Below, piece after piece: positions 24,499 through 32,463 of a DNA stretch of 39,664 nt. The DNA lies in NCBI GenBank assembly GCA_903873735.1, contig CAIQPO010000094.1:1-39664 (forward strand). The letters are read 5' to 3'. Position numbers and translations under genes: made by a program. Within the stretch, counting starts at the first letter, position 1. The number at the start of each line of letters is the position of its first letter. Source of the stretch: Candidatus Collierbacteria bacterium. GTDB lineage: Bacteria > Patescibacteriota > Microgenomatia > UBA1400 > MFAQ01. The notes below the pieces were generated by a model. The model was not told the DNA's origin and searched no databases. It saw only the letters and a list, made by a program, of their open reading frames with translations.

Positions 24499-25425
24499 AT
24501 GGCAAAGGAATACGATAGAAGAACAGAAAGTTTAAGAAGAGCTTCGGTTGAGGCAGAATTTTTGCCACTACCAGACGGGAGAAGTTGGCAGAAGGAAGTT
24601 GAGGGAGATGTAAAAGAGTTTAGAATGCTTGATTGGAGGAATATTGCTGAATTAGATGAGGTGGTGGAACTGCAAGATAAGGTATGGAAAATGGGAGATA
24701 GGAATTTGGTGCCAGAAAATATCTTGGCAATAATTGAGGAGGTGGGAGGAGAGGTGGTCACCGCCAAATCATCCAGGGGTGAACTTGAGGGTTTTACCTT
24801 GTGTTTACCAACAAATGACCCTGAAAGGCAGTTTTTGCACATGGTGGGTGTCCAGGAGGGTAGTAGCTCAAGGGGTTTGGGGAGGGAATTGATGGTGATA
24901 ACTGGGGTGGTGGCAAAGGAGAAGGGGGTAAAGCGGGTTGATTGGACTTACGACCCGATAATGGGTGGTAATGCCCGTCTTTATTTATCTAAGCTGGGTG
25001 CGGTGCCTTATAAGTACACCATTAATAAATATGGCATTGTGGAAAATAAGGGTGCGGGAACAGAATCGCGTTATAAAAATGTGGAGACAGACAGATTTAC
25101 GGTGCGATGGGAGATTGGTGACGAGAGATTGTGGAGAGCGGTGCTCGCAAACAAAGCTTACAATATGGTGATTGATAATGAGCTTGAGTGGGACGGAAGC
25201 GGGGAGACCCCCGATTTATTTAGAGTAAGCTTGCCTTATGATTTTACTCACCTTTCAACAGATGAAATGATGGACTGGAGGAGACATCTCAGAGGAATCT
25301 GTTTGGCTACCATGGACTATGACAATATTGATGACCGTAGGGTGGTTGAGGGGCAGTTTGAGGTGGTTGGTTTTGGAGTTGATACTGTTGGTGGCGTAAA
25401 TTGCTATAATTTTAAGCGTAAATGA
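24499..25425 (+). CDS. GNAT acyltransferase, COG3375-like (NSAR partner type)
   Basis: 308 residues. The acyl-CoA loop is SSRGLGREL (about 123-131) after FLHMVGVQEG; then WTYDPIMGGNARLYLSKLGA, INKYG, and NVETDRFTVRWEI. This order (DP...NA..L..KLGA, then TDR..V.W) is what I know from the GNAT family encoded beside N-succinylamino acid racemases, where it succinylates D-amino acids. The sequence after residue 205 is a less conserved C-terminal domain. It sits 7 nt after the aminotransferase and overlaps the racemase by 4 nt, which supports the assignment. Confidence 0.8.
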   Translation: MAKEYDRRTESLRRASVEAEFLPLPDGRSWQKEVEGDVKEFRMLDWRNIAELDEVVELQDKVWKMGDRNLVPENILAIIEEVGGEVVTAKSSRGELEGFTLCLPTNDPERQFLHMVGVQEGSSSRGLGRELMVITGVVAKEKGVKRVDWTYDPIMGGNARLYLSKLGAVPYKYTINKYGIVENKGAGTESRYKNVETDRFTVRWEIGDERLWRAVLANKAYNMVIDNELEWDGSGETPDLFRVSLPYDFTHLSTDEMMDWRRHLRGICLATMDYDNIDDRRVVEGQFEVVGFGVDTVGGVNCYNFKRK

Positions 25426-26528
25426 AAATTAAATCCGCCAAGATTTATCACATAGTGCTACCGATGAAGTTTGCTTTTGTGACTGGTTTTGGGGAGATAA
25501 AGGAAAGAGATGCGGTGCTCGTACGGCTTGAGACCAGTGATGGGGTTGTCTGTTGGGGAGAGAGTGCAGCCTTGGCGGCACCGCTTTATCTGGAGGAGAC
25601 GGTCCAGACTTGTATTCACATACTTAAAGATTTTTTATTGCCGAGGCTAAAGGAAAGAGATATTTCTCCGGAAGAATTTGCCCAAGAGATTGGTTTTATT
25701 AGAGGTAATAACTTAGCAAAACATGGAGTAGAGACTGCACTTTGGTCGATTAAATCAGAGATGGAGGGAAAATCTGTATCTCATCTGCTTGGAGGGGTGA
25801 GAGAGGGGGTACCGGTGGGTGAGAGTGTGGGGATGACTGAGACTGTGGAGCAACTGCTTGCTATTGTGCAAAAAAGGCTGGATGAGGGATATCAGAGGAT
25901 TAAGCTGAAGATCAAGCCAGGACATGACTTTGATTATGTGAAGTCGGTAAGGGATGCATTCCCTAAGATACAAATCATGGTGGATGGCAACTCGTCGTAT
26001 AAGCTGTCGCAGATTGATGATTTGAAGAGATTGGACGAGCTGGATTTGCTTATGATGGAACAGCCACTTGGGTATGACGATATTGTGGATCACGCTAAAC
26101 TTCAAAAAGAAATTAGAACACCAATCTGTTTGGATGAAAGTATCATCCACGCTGAAGATGCTAGAAAGGCCATTGAACTAGGCGCTTGTAAGGTAATCAA
26201 CGTTAAACCCGGGAGAGTGGGAGGGTTGGTGGAGTCAAAAAAGATTAATGAGCTGGCGAAGAAACATGGGATTAGACTGTGGTGTGGAGGCATGCTGGAG
26301 ACAGGAATTGGAAAGGCTTACAACCTGGCAGTGGCCTCCTTGTCGGAGTTTTCGTTGCCTGCCGACATTGTGCCTACAACTACCTTTTTTAATGAAGATG
26401 TGACTGTGCCAGATTTGGTGGTAAGCAACAAGGGAGAGATTGAGGTTCCTAAGACTGCAGGATTAGGATTTGAGGTACGCGAGGATAAGGTACAGAAGTA
26501 TTTGAGGGGTGAATGGACAGTGTTTTAA
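25422..26528 (+). CDS. N-succinylamino acid racemase / o-succinylbenzoate synthase family
   Basis: 368 residues, enolase superfamily. Catalytic residues are complete: K161 and K163 in IKLKIKPG, metal ligands D188 (MVDGN), E213 (MEQPL), D238 (CLDES), and K262 in NVKPGRVGG; then LWCGGMLETGIG, a signature of the MenC/NSAR branch rather than of dipeptide epimerases. With no men genes here and a COG3375-like GNAT immediately upstream, racemisation of N-succinyl amino acids is the better reading. Menaquinone synthesis or promiscuous epimerisation remain alternatives. Confidence 0.83.
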   Translation: MKIKSAKIYHIVLPMKFAFVTGFGEIKERDAVLVRLETSDGVVCWGESAALAAPLYLEETVQTCIHILKDFLLPRLKERDISPEEFAQEIGFIRGNNLAKHGVETALWSIKSEMEGKSVSHLLGGVREGVPVGESVGMTETVEQLLAIVQKRLDEGYQRIKLKIKPGHDFDYVKSVRDAFPKIQIMVDGNSSYKLSQIDDLKRLDELDLLMMEQPLGYDDIVDHAKLQKEIRTPICLDESIIHAEDARKAIELGACKVINVKPGRVGGLVESKKINELAKKHGIRLWCGGMLETGIGKAYNLAVASLSEFSLPADIVPTTTFFNEDVTVPDLVVSNKGEIEVPKTAGLGFEVREDKVQKYLRGEWTVF

Positions 26529-26533
26529 GGTTG

Positions 26534-26542
26534 TGATATATT
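26534..26542 (+). promoter_or_regulatory. Extended -10 of Phe leader transcript
   Basis: TGATATATT, with TATATT at 26537-26542 ending 7 nt before the leader peptide's ATG at 26550. The spacing predicts a leaderless mRNA beginning at that ATG. Confidence 0.6.
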
Positions 26543-26549
26543 GTCTGTA

Positions 26550-26615
26550 ATGGTGAACGTTTTATCTTTTAGCTTCTTTTTTAGCTTCCCTAACCGGGGA
26601 GGCTCTAGGCTGTAG
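26550..26615 (+). CDS. Phenylalanine leader peptide
   Basis: 21 codons beginning MVNV, with the core LSFSFFFSFP (five Phe within seven codons, TTT and TTC mixed), then a short tail (NRGGSRL) and TAG. It resembles the Phe-run leaders known before pheST and pheA. The tail codons form attenuator region 2, so a ribosome that reaches the stop masks it. Expressed from its own promoter with no room for a Shine-Dalgarno. Downstream lies an unknown small gene and an RSH gene instead of the expected Phe genes. Confidence 0.75.
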   Translation: MVNVLSFSFFFSFPNRGGSRL

Positions 26616-26662
26616 CTAAAAGTAAACACAAGCCAGAGGACCTCCCTAGGGGAGGTTTTTTT
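26583..26662 (+). promoter_or_regulatory. Phe-responsive transcription attenuator
   Basis: Region 1 AGCTTCCC can pair with GGGGAGGCT (1:2 pause hairpin). Region 2 GGGAGGCTCTAGGC (26597-26610) pairs with region 3, GCCAGAG-GA-CCTCCC (26632-26646), about 13 pairs with small bulges, forming the antiterminator. Region 3 CCTCCC also pairs with GGGAGG (26650-26655) to make the terminator followed by seven T. All four regions of a classical attenuator are recognisable. Confidence 0.78.
26640..26662 (+). terminator. Intrinsic terminator of Phe attenuator
   Basis: ACCTCCC, loop TAG, GGGAGGT and a seven-T tract, ending 12 nt before the next start codon. Confidence 0.85.
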
Positions 26663-26674
26663 GTTATCAATTTT

Positions 26675-26917
26675 ATGAAAAAAATGGAAAAAAGAACGCA
26701 AGAAGCAGTAGGGGTATTAGAAAAAATTGGTTGGGAGATGATGGTAGTAGATGATGGGGGGGTGAGAATGGCGGAAGAAGGTGAGGTGGGGGTTGTGGCT
26801 CAACTGGCTGGAGCTGGTAGAGATTTAGGAGCTTCGTGGCAAGAAATTGAGGTAGCCCTGGAGAAGATAGGGATAAAACTAAGAGAGGTAAAAAAAGAGG
26901 AAGGATCTGTGATCTGA
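26675..26917 (+). CDS. Small hypothetical protein under Phe attenuator
   Basis: 80 residues: an N-terminal basic helix, a Val/Gly/Glu-rich middle (VVDDGGVRMAEEGEVGVV) and a C-terminal helix (WQEIEVALEKIGIKLREVK). I do not recognise it. It is the first gene after a Phe-controlled terminator, 43 nt ahead of the RSH gene, which may have its own TTGAAG-N18-TAGAAT promoter. Helix-turn-helix-like spacing in the second half is possible but not convincing. The match GTTATCAATTTT just upstream recurs at other attenuated genes. Confidence 0.6.
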   Translation: MKKMEKRTQEAVGVLEKIGWEMMVVDDGGVRMAEEGEVGVVAQLAGAGRDLGASWQEIEVALEKIGIKLREVKKEEGSVI

Positions 26918-26959
26918 CTTGAAGACTGTGCCACCTAGGGGATAGAATTAGGCCAATCG

Positions 26960-28777
26960 ATGGCAGCGGTAAAAGAAATTAGGCCTAGAATTGATTTTGA
27001 ATCAAACCCAGTGGTTTTTGCGGAAGCAAGTAATGATAGGGTGGAGTCGGCACTATTTGTGGCAGCTCAAATACATGAAGGAGACAGAAGAAAGATTAGT
27101 AAGGAGCCGTATCTACATCACTGCGTTGCGGTGGCGAGTATTTTAGAAAGCTGGGGGGCTGATGAAGATTTAGTGGTAGCGGGATTGCTTCATGATACCG
27201 TGGAAGATCATCCTGATTTAATAGATTTTGAGGATGTGGAGAGGCTCTTTGGGAAGCGTGTAGCAGCACTCGTCTGGGGAGTAACAAAATTTAAGTCGAG
27301 AGAGGGAAAAGAAAGTGATTTTGAAACCTTAAGAAAAGTAACCAAAGAAAGCTTGATTGATTATGGGGTGGCAATTATTAAGCTGGCTGATAGGCTTCAC
27401 AACATGATGACTTTGGAGGGAATGCCAGAGCTGAAGAGAATAGCTAAGGCAAAGGAGACGTTGGCTGTTTATACACCACTGGCGGAGTCGTTTGGTTTGT
27501 GGCAGATAAAAAATGCCTTAGCTGATTTGTCGTTTATGAATTTGGAGGAGAAAAGATACTGGAGATATAGAAGGGTGATTGATGAGGACCCGAGATTGGG
27601 ACGGGAGTTTATTGAAAATATGGAGATGGGACTTGCAAGAATTCTGCGGGATGGAGGGGTAACAGCTGTGGTGGAGCATCAGGTTGGTGGATATTGGGAG
27701 ATGGTGGATAAACAGAGGAGAGCTGGGATGTCGGGTGAAGTGCGTCCTGGGAGTTTTTATCAGATAGCTGACTTAGTGAGTTTTAGAGTGATTGTTGATG
27801 GTGATGATTTGGCTACGTGTTATCGGGCAATGGGAGTGGTGCGACAGGCTCTTTCTGGCCAACTGGACGTGTATCAGCATGATGATTATCTGATTTCTCC
27901 CAGCGTGAATGGGTATAGTGCAATACATGATACATACAGACTTAGAGAGGGTTGGGTGGAGGTGGCGTTTACTACCAGGAAAAAGGAAAATTTTAATAAC
28001 TGGGGGGTGATGGCGTTGCCCAAAGAAGAGATTGCACGTCAGCCGGAACTATACTTAAGAAAACTAGTGTTTACGCCTAAAGAGGAATTGATTTTCATGG
28101 ATCCACAGGCTAAGGGAATAGATGTGGCCTACAAGTTGAATCCGCTTTTAGGGCTAAGGGCAAGGACGATGAGGATTGACGGTGAGGAATGTGGTTTGGA
28201 GGTGGTGGTGCCTAATTCAGCGGTGGTGGAAATACTAACGGATCAGAGAAGAAGAGTGCCTAATAGAGAGTGGCTGAGGAGCTGCAATGAGGAAACAAGG
28301 GAGGCAATTGAAAGACAGATAGCGTGGTCTGAGAGAATGACAGAAATTGATACCGGAAAGGAGCGTTTGAGAGAAATAGTATTAAAAGGAAGGGGTTTGT
28401 TGGAGCTTACGGATTTAGGTGAGGAAGTAGTGGATAAATTACTTATGGATTTGGGTTGTTGGGGGGGTGTGGATGATTTGTATTTTAAAGTGGCTTATGG
28501 AATGGACTTGGGAATGGTGGAGAAAAAACTTGATATGTTGGGGGTAGTTAGGGGGAAGTTTGTATCGGTGGAGATTAGGGGTGAGAATCAGGTGGGAGTG
28601 TCAGTGGAGATTGCGTCAGTGGTAACAGATTTGGGAGGGGATGTGAGAAATAAAAATGAGAGAGTGGACTATGAAGAAAGATTTGTGGTGAGGATGCTTC
28701 TGAGGCTGTCTGGAGATAAAAAAGGCGAACTGGAAAAAAGATTGAGAGAAAAGTATAGTCAGGTGGTGGTAGTGTAA
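26960..28777 (+). CDS. RSH-family (p)ppGpp hydrolase, synthetase domain degenerate
   Basis: 605 residues in the order HD (1-200), synthetase-like (215-345), TGS (about 370-430, LVFTPKEELIFMDPQAKG), helical region, ACT (about 535-605, KFVSVEIRGENQVGVSVEI). The hydrolase site is intact: R44 K45, H54, HDTVED at 78-83, KLADRLHN with D144. The synthetase region keeps D271 (IADLVSFRVIV) and NGYSAIH. It lacks the Arg-x-Lys of the family's GRxKxxYSI motif (here HQVGGYW), and EVQIRT reads EVAFTTR. Likely a ppGpp-degrading, SpoT-like enzyme with weak or no synthesis. It is shorter than the usual 700-740 residues. Confidence 0.85.
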   Translation: MAAVKEIRPRIDFESNPVVFAEASNDRVESALFVAAQIHEGDRRKISKEPYLHHCVAVASILESWGADEDLVVAGLLHDTVEDHPDLIDFEDVERLFGKRVAALVWGVTKFKSREGKESDFETLRKVTKESLIDYGVAIIKLADRLHNMMTLEGMPELKRIAKAKETLAVYTPLAESFGLWQIKNALADLSFMNLEEKRYWRYRRVIDEDPRLGREFIENMEMGLARILRDGGVTAVVEHQVGGYWEMVDKQRRAGMSGEVRPGSFYQIADLVSFRVIVDGDDLATCYRAMGVVRQALSGQLDVYQHDDYLISPSVNGYSAIHDTYRLREGWVEVAFTTRKKENFNNWGVMALPKEEIARQPELYLRKLVFTPKEELIFMDPQAKGIDVAYKLNPLLGLRARTMRIDGEECGLEVVVPNSAVVEILTDQRRRVPNREWLRSCNEETREAIERQIAWSERMTEIDTGKERLREIVLKGRGLLELTDLGEEVVDKLLMDLGCWGGVDDLYFKVAYGMDLGMVEKKLDMLGVVRGKFVSVEIRGENQVGVSVEIASVVTDLGGDVRNKNERVDYEERFVVRMLLRLSGDKKGELEKRLREKYSQVVVV

Positions 28778-28836
28778 AGAATTATTAGTAAAATTAAACT
28801 ATAGATACTTTAATCAAGACACTGGGAGAGGAAAGG

Positions 28837-29838
28837 GTGAAGGCAGATGTGCCACTCGGTTTGCACACTACTTTGGGAATTGGAGGGAAGGCAGATTTGT
28901 TTTATGAAGCAAGAGATAGTTTGGAGCTCGTTAAGGCGGTGAGACTTTCTAAGAGTTTGGGAATTCCTGTAACAATAATTGGCGGTGGAAGTAATATATT
29001 GGTCGGTGATAAAGGTGTCAGGGGACTGGTGGTAAAGAATGTTGGTGGAGTAATTAAAATTGGGAAGGACAAAGAGCCAATCGGAGCACTTCCTGAAGAG
29101 GTGGGAGCGAGATGGCAGGCTGACTCAACAGTGGGAAGTTTTAAATATGATTTTGCTGATTTGGATTATGATGAGTGGGACGAGAAACGAGTGGAGGTGG
29201 TAGTTGATTCGGGTGTGCCACTATCGGTACTGATGATGAGTATGGCTGACGCGGGAGTTACTGGATTGCAATGGTATTCAAGGATTCCGGGGACAGTGGG
29301 CGGGGCAATTTTTAATAATATTCACGGAGGGACTCATACGATAGGTGAGGTGGTAGAAGGTGTGAAGCTCATTGACAGAAATGGGGAAATTCGAGAAATA
29401 TCAAGTGAGGCTTTGGGTATGGGTTATGATGTGTCTCGATTCCACAATTCCGGTGAGATCATTTTAGAGGTAAAGTTTAACCTGTTTAGGGGTGATGTAG
29501 ATAAAAGTAGATGGGTGATTGGAGAGTGGGCTAAAAGAAAATCAATTCAGCCTGGTAGATCTGCTGGATGTGTATTCAAAAATATTGCCGATGCCGATAA
29601 GGAGAGACTGGGTCTGCCGACTGGTTCGGTGGGTTATTTGGTTGAACATGTTTTGAAGTTGAGTGGATTTCGGGTGGGGGACGCTGCCGTGTCTGATGCC
29701 CATAAAAACTTTATAGTAAATGTGGGATCAGCGACTGCCTCTGACTTTGTGGGGGTAAGGAATGAGATTGTGATGAGGGCGAAGGAAAAGTGCGGTATTG
29801 ACTTAGAGTCAGAGATTATTTTGATGGGAGAGTTTTAG
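28837..29838 (+). CDS. murB: UDP-N-acetylenolpyruvoylglucosamine reductase
   Basis: Reduces UDP-GlcNAc-enolpyruvate to UDP-MurNAc. FAD site TIIGGGSNILVGDKGVRG; YSRIPGTVGGAIFNN with the catalytic Arg; RSAGCVFKN, where the usual Ser proton donor is Cys; C-terminal Glu in LESEIILMG. An acidic insertion occurs near residues 85-120. GTG 28837 is the first standard start, but the frame stays open upstream to 28796 and the codons there (DTLIKTLGEER) read like a normal MurB N-terminus. An ATA at 28801 sits 6 nt after TAAAAT, so translation may begin there. It overlaps the convergent alr by 4 nt. Confidence 0.93.
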   Translation: MKADVPLGLHTTLGIGGKADLFYEARDSLELVKAVRLSKSLGIPVTIIGGGSNILVGDKGVRGLVVKNVGGVIKIGKDKEPIGALPEEVGARWQADSTVGSFKYDFADLDYDEWDEKRVEVVVDSGVPLSVLMMSMADAGVTGLQWYSRIPGTVGGAIFNNIHGGTHTIGEVVEGVKLIDRNGEIREISSEALGMGYDVSRFHNSGEIILEVKFNLFRGDVDKSRWVIGEWAKRKSIQPGRSAGCVFKNIADADKERLGLPTGSVGYLVEHVLKLSGFRVGDAAVSDAHKNFIVNVGSATASDFVGVRNEIVMRAKEKCGIDLESEIILMGEF

Positions 29839-30938
29839 ATAATTTCTCTTTCAACCCTCTCTGAAATTGAAGTGAAAATTTCGTATGGGGTGGTGCCAAG
29901 TATTTGACTGATTGAGTAAATTGAGCTGGGGCTGGTAGTATCATCGCTGATAAGACAGACAGGTTGGTAGAGTTTTGGAACTGGAGATGTTTGGGATATA
30001 TCAAGGGAAATCTGATCCATTGAAACTCGTCCAATTACCGGGCAAAGATGTTTTCCAATAAGAGCGTGTGGCCAAGGATTTGGTCCTCGGCGTAAACCAT
30101 CAGCATACCCTCCAGCAATGGTGGCACACAACAAATCTTTCTTGGCTTTATATGTGAGGTTGTAGCCAATACTTTCCCCTGACTTGAGGGTGTGGATTCT
30201 GGAAATTTCGGTGGTAAGAGACATGGTTGGCATAAGCCCGAAGTCGATGCCATCTTCTTGGAAAGGATTGATACCGTGAAGAGCTAATCCTGGGCGAACC
30301 ATGTCCAGATGTGTCTCCGGGTGTTTGAGAATAGCAGCTGAATTTGCTGCATGAAGGACTACATGTGGGTAGATGGATTTAACTTGTTGGGTAAGTTTTG
30401 AAAAGAGATCAAATTGGATGTGGGTGTAATTTGAGTTGATCATGTCCGCGTCGGCAAAGTGGGTAAATATTCCAACTAGATTTATATGACCTTGTTTTGG
30501 AAGAAGAGATAATATTTCTTGAAATTCTTGAGCGGTGGCGCCGGTTCGGTGCATGCCAGTATCAACCTTAATGTGAATATTGGCCTTGGTTTGGATTTTT
30601 GAGGCGATGTTGTTTAGAGAGAGAAGGTCTTTTGGATTGGTGATGGTGAGAGAAATATTTTCCTTAATGGCTTGAGGAAAAAGGTGGGGGTTTATTGGGC
30701 TTAAGATGAGAATTTCAGGAGAAGCTGAAATTTGGCGAAGATTAAGAGCCTCGTTTAGTCTGGCGACACCAAAATGACTAATACCTTCTTTGAGGTAGAA
30801 ATCACAGAGGTGGCGGGCTCCATGTCCGTAGGCGTTGGCCTTGAGGATAGCCATAATGCGTGTGTTTGGCTTTAGATGTTTGCGAACGATATTTAAGTTG
30901 TGGTGGAGGCGGGATGATGAAATAGTAGCCTTGATCAT
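29835..30938 (-). CDS. alr: Alanine racemase
   Basis: Supplies D-Ala for peptidoglycan. 367 residues, PLP fold-type III: the Schiff-base Lys33 in AILKANAYGHGA, VDTGMHRTG, and the second catalytic Tyr in IAGGYADGLRRG; VGRVSMDQISLD near the C-terminus. Complete and typical in length. On the - strand in an otherwise + strand cell wall region, divergent from murE with 45 nt between them. TATTTT (- strand, 30947-30952) lies 8 nt from the ATG. Confidence 0.95.
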   Translation of the reverse strand: MIKATISSSRLHHNLNIVRKHLKPNTRIMAILKANAYGHGARHLCDFYLKEGISHFGVARLNEALNLRQISASPEILILSPINPHLFPQAIKENISLTITNPKDLLSLNNIASKIQTKANIHIKVDTGMHRTGATAQEFQEILSLLPKQGHINLVGIFTHFADADMINSNYTHIQFDLFSKLTQQVKSIYPHVVLHAANSAAILKHPETHLDMVRPGLALHGINPFQEDGIDFGLMPTMSLTTEISRIHTLKSGESIGYNLTYKAKKDLLCATIAGGYADGLRRGPNPWPHALIGKHLCPVIGRVSMDQISLDISQTSPVPKLYQPVCLISDDTTSPSSIYSISQILGTTPYEIFTSISERVEREII

Positions 30939-30983
30939 AAGGAGTAAAAATATTGATAACGGGCTAGGTTATAATTATAAGAT

Positions 30984-32444
30984 ATGGTGTTGACAAAAGT
31001 ACTTTTTGGTTTTGGTTTTGAGGTGGATAGTGAGCTTGAGATTACTGGAATCCAGGCTGACTCAAGAAAGATAAAGAGGGGAAATATCTTTGTGGCGTAT
31101 AAGGGAGTGGAGGTAGATGGACATGATTTCATTGATCAAGCAATTGAAAAGGGAGCGGTGGCGATAGTGGGAGAGGCTGCAGGATTGAGGTTTTCGGTAC
31201 CTTATTTTCGAGTTGATAATGGTAGGTTAGCATGGGCTAGGATGATTTCAAATTGGTATGGTAATCCGGAGAAGCTGATGAAGTTTATTGGTGTGACGGG
31301 TACTGATGGAAAGACTACCACCTGTAATTTGATTTACCATTTTTTGAAGGCAGATGGCAAGAAGGTGGGTATGGTGTCAACGGTGTTTGCCTTGGTAGAT
31401 GGAGAAATGATGGAAACTGGGCTACATACTAGTTCACCTGACCCTGATGATTTGTGGAAGATATTAGCGATTATGGCAAGTAAGCGATGTGAGTATGTGG
31501 TGCTTGAGACAACTTCACATGGTTTGGATCAAGACAGATTTGGAAATATTGAGTTTGAGGTGGGAGTGCTGACGAATTTGGCGAGTGATCATTTGGAGTA
31601 TCACAAGACAATAGATGAGTATGCTAAAGCCAAGGCAAAACTAATGAATAAGTCACGGATATCAGTAATTAATAAGCAAGTAGAGAAACTAAGCTTATTT
31701 GTAAGGTCGGCTTTGGATAGAGTAGTGTATTACGATCGAAAAAGTGAGGTAAGAAAGGAAAAATACATTGATACTGGAGAGAAAGTAGTACAGAGTTTTG
31801 AAGTGATGATTTACGGAGATTGGTATGAGCTGAAGTCAGATCTACTGGGTGACTATAATCAAGAAAATATCCTGGCAGCAATGAGAACAGCATTGAGTTT
31901 GGGGGTAGATATCAGAGTAATTAGAGAATCATTGGTGGTGCTTCCACAGCTACCTGGCAGGTTTGAGATGATAAAGAACAAAAGAGGTATGAAAGTAGTA
32001 GTGGATTTTGCGCATACAGAACAGGGAATGAGGGGAGTGTTGACAATGATAAGAGAAAAATTGATGCAGGAAGGTGAACAGATGGTGGTGTGTTTTGGAT
32101 GTAATGGAGAGAGGGATAGAAGTAAGAGAGCGCCGATGGGGAGAGTGGCTTGTGGCTTGGCTGACAGAGTGGTGGTGACTTCAGAAGATCCAAGAAATGA
32201 ACCGGTAGAACAGATTTTTAAGGATATTTATAAAGGCTGTTTGATGGGTGGGGGTGAACTGGGAAAGAATGTATACAGAGAAGATGATAGAAAAAAAGCA
32301 CTCCAGATTAGTATCAGGAAATTGGCAAAGAAGGGAGATTGGGTAGTGTTTTTGGGTAAGGGACATGAAAAAAGCATGAATATCGGAGGGGTGGAGAAAC
32401 CTTGGGACGAAAAGGGAGAAGTGGAGAAGATATTAAATAGATAA
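30984..32444 (+). CDS. murE: UDP-MurNAc-tripeptide synthetase
   Basis: Adds the third residue to UDP-MurNAc-L-Ala-D-Glu. 486 residues: N-terminal UMP-binding domain (ITGIQADSRKIKRGNIF), ATP loop GVTGTDGKTTT, LETTSHGLDQDR, and C-terminal domain. The amino-acid selectivity loop is SEDPRNE where DNPR marks meso-diaminopimelate enzymes and DDPN-type loops mark lysine enzymes; the retained Arg leans towards meso-DAP, but the loop is intermediate. TATAAT (30970-30975) lies 8 nt before the ATG. Confidence 0.92.
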   Translation: MVLTKVLFGFGFEVDSELEITGIQADSRKIKRGNIFVAYKGVEVDGHDFIDQAIEKGAVAIVGEAAGLRFSVPYFRVDNGRLAWARMISNWYGNPEKLMKFIGVTGTDGKTTTCNLIYHFLKADGKKVGMVSTVFALVDGEMMETGLHTSSPDPDDLWKILAIMASKRCEYVVLETTSHGLDQDRFGNIEFEVGVLTNLASDHLEYHKTIDEYAKAKAKLMNKSRISVINKQVEKLSLFVRSALDRVVYYDRKSEVRKEKYIDTGEKVVQSFEVMIYGDWYELKSDLLGDYNQENILAAMRTALSLGVDIRVIRESLVVLPQLPGRFEMIKNKRGMKVVVDFAHTEQGMRGVLTMIREKLMQEGEQMVVCFGCNGERDRSKRAPMGRVACGLADRVVVTSEDPRNEPVEQIFKDIYKGCLMGGGELGKNVYREDDRKKALQISIRKLAKKGDWVVFLGKGHEKSMNIGGVEKPWDEKGEVEKILNR

Positions 32445-32463
32445 GGGGAGTAAAATCAGAGTC

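Noticed and set aside
25422..26528. Calling this gene dipeptide (L-Ala-D/L-Glu) epimerase because of the nearby peptidoglycan genes.
   Set aside because: The NVKPGRVGG and LWCGGMLETGIG motifs and the adjacent COG3375-like GNAT fit the NSAR/OSBS branch better.
30946..30960. GTTATCAATATTTTT before alr as a fourth strict copy of the post-attenuator motif.
   Set aside because: It overlaps the likely -10 box and no terminator precedes it, so it is kept only as a weak similarity.
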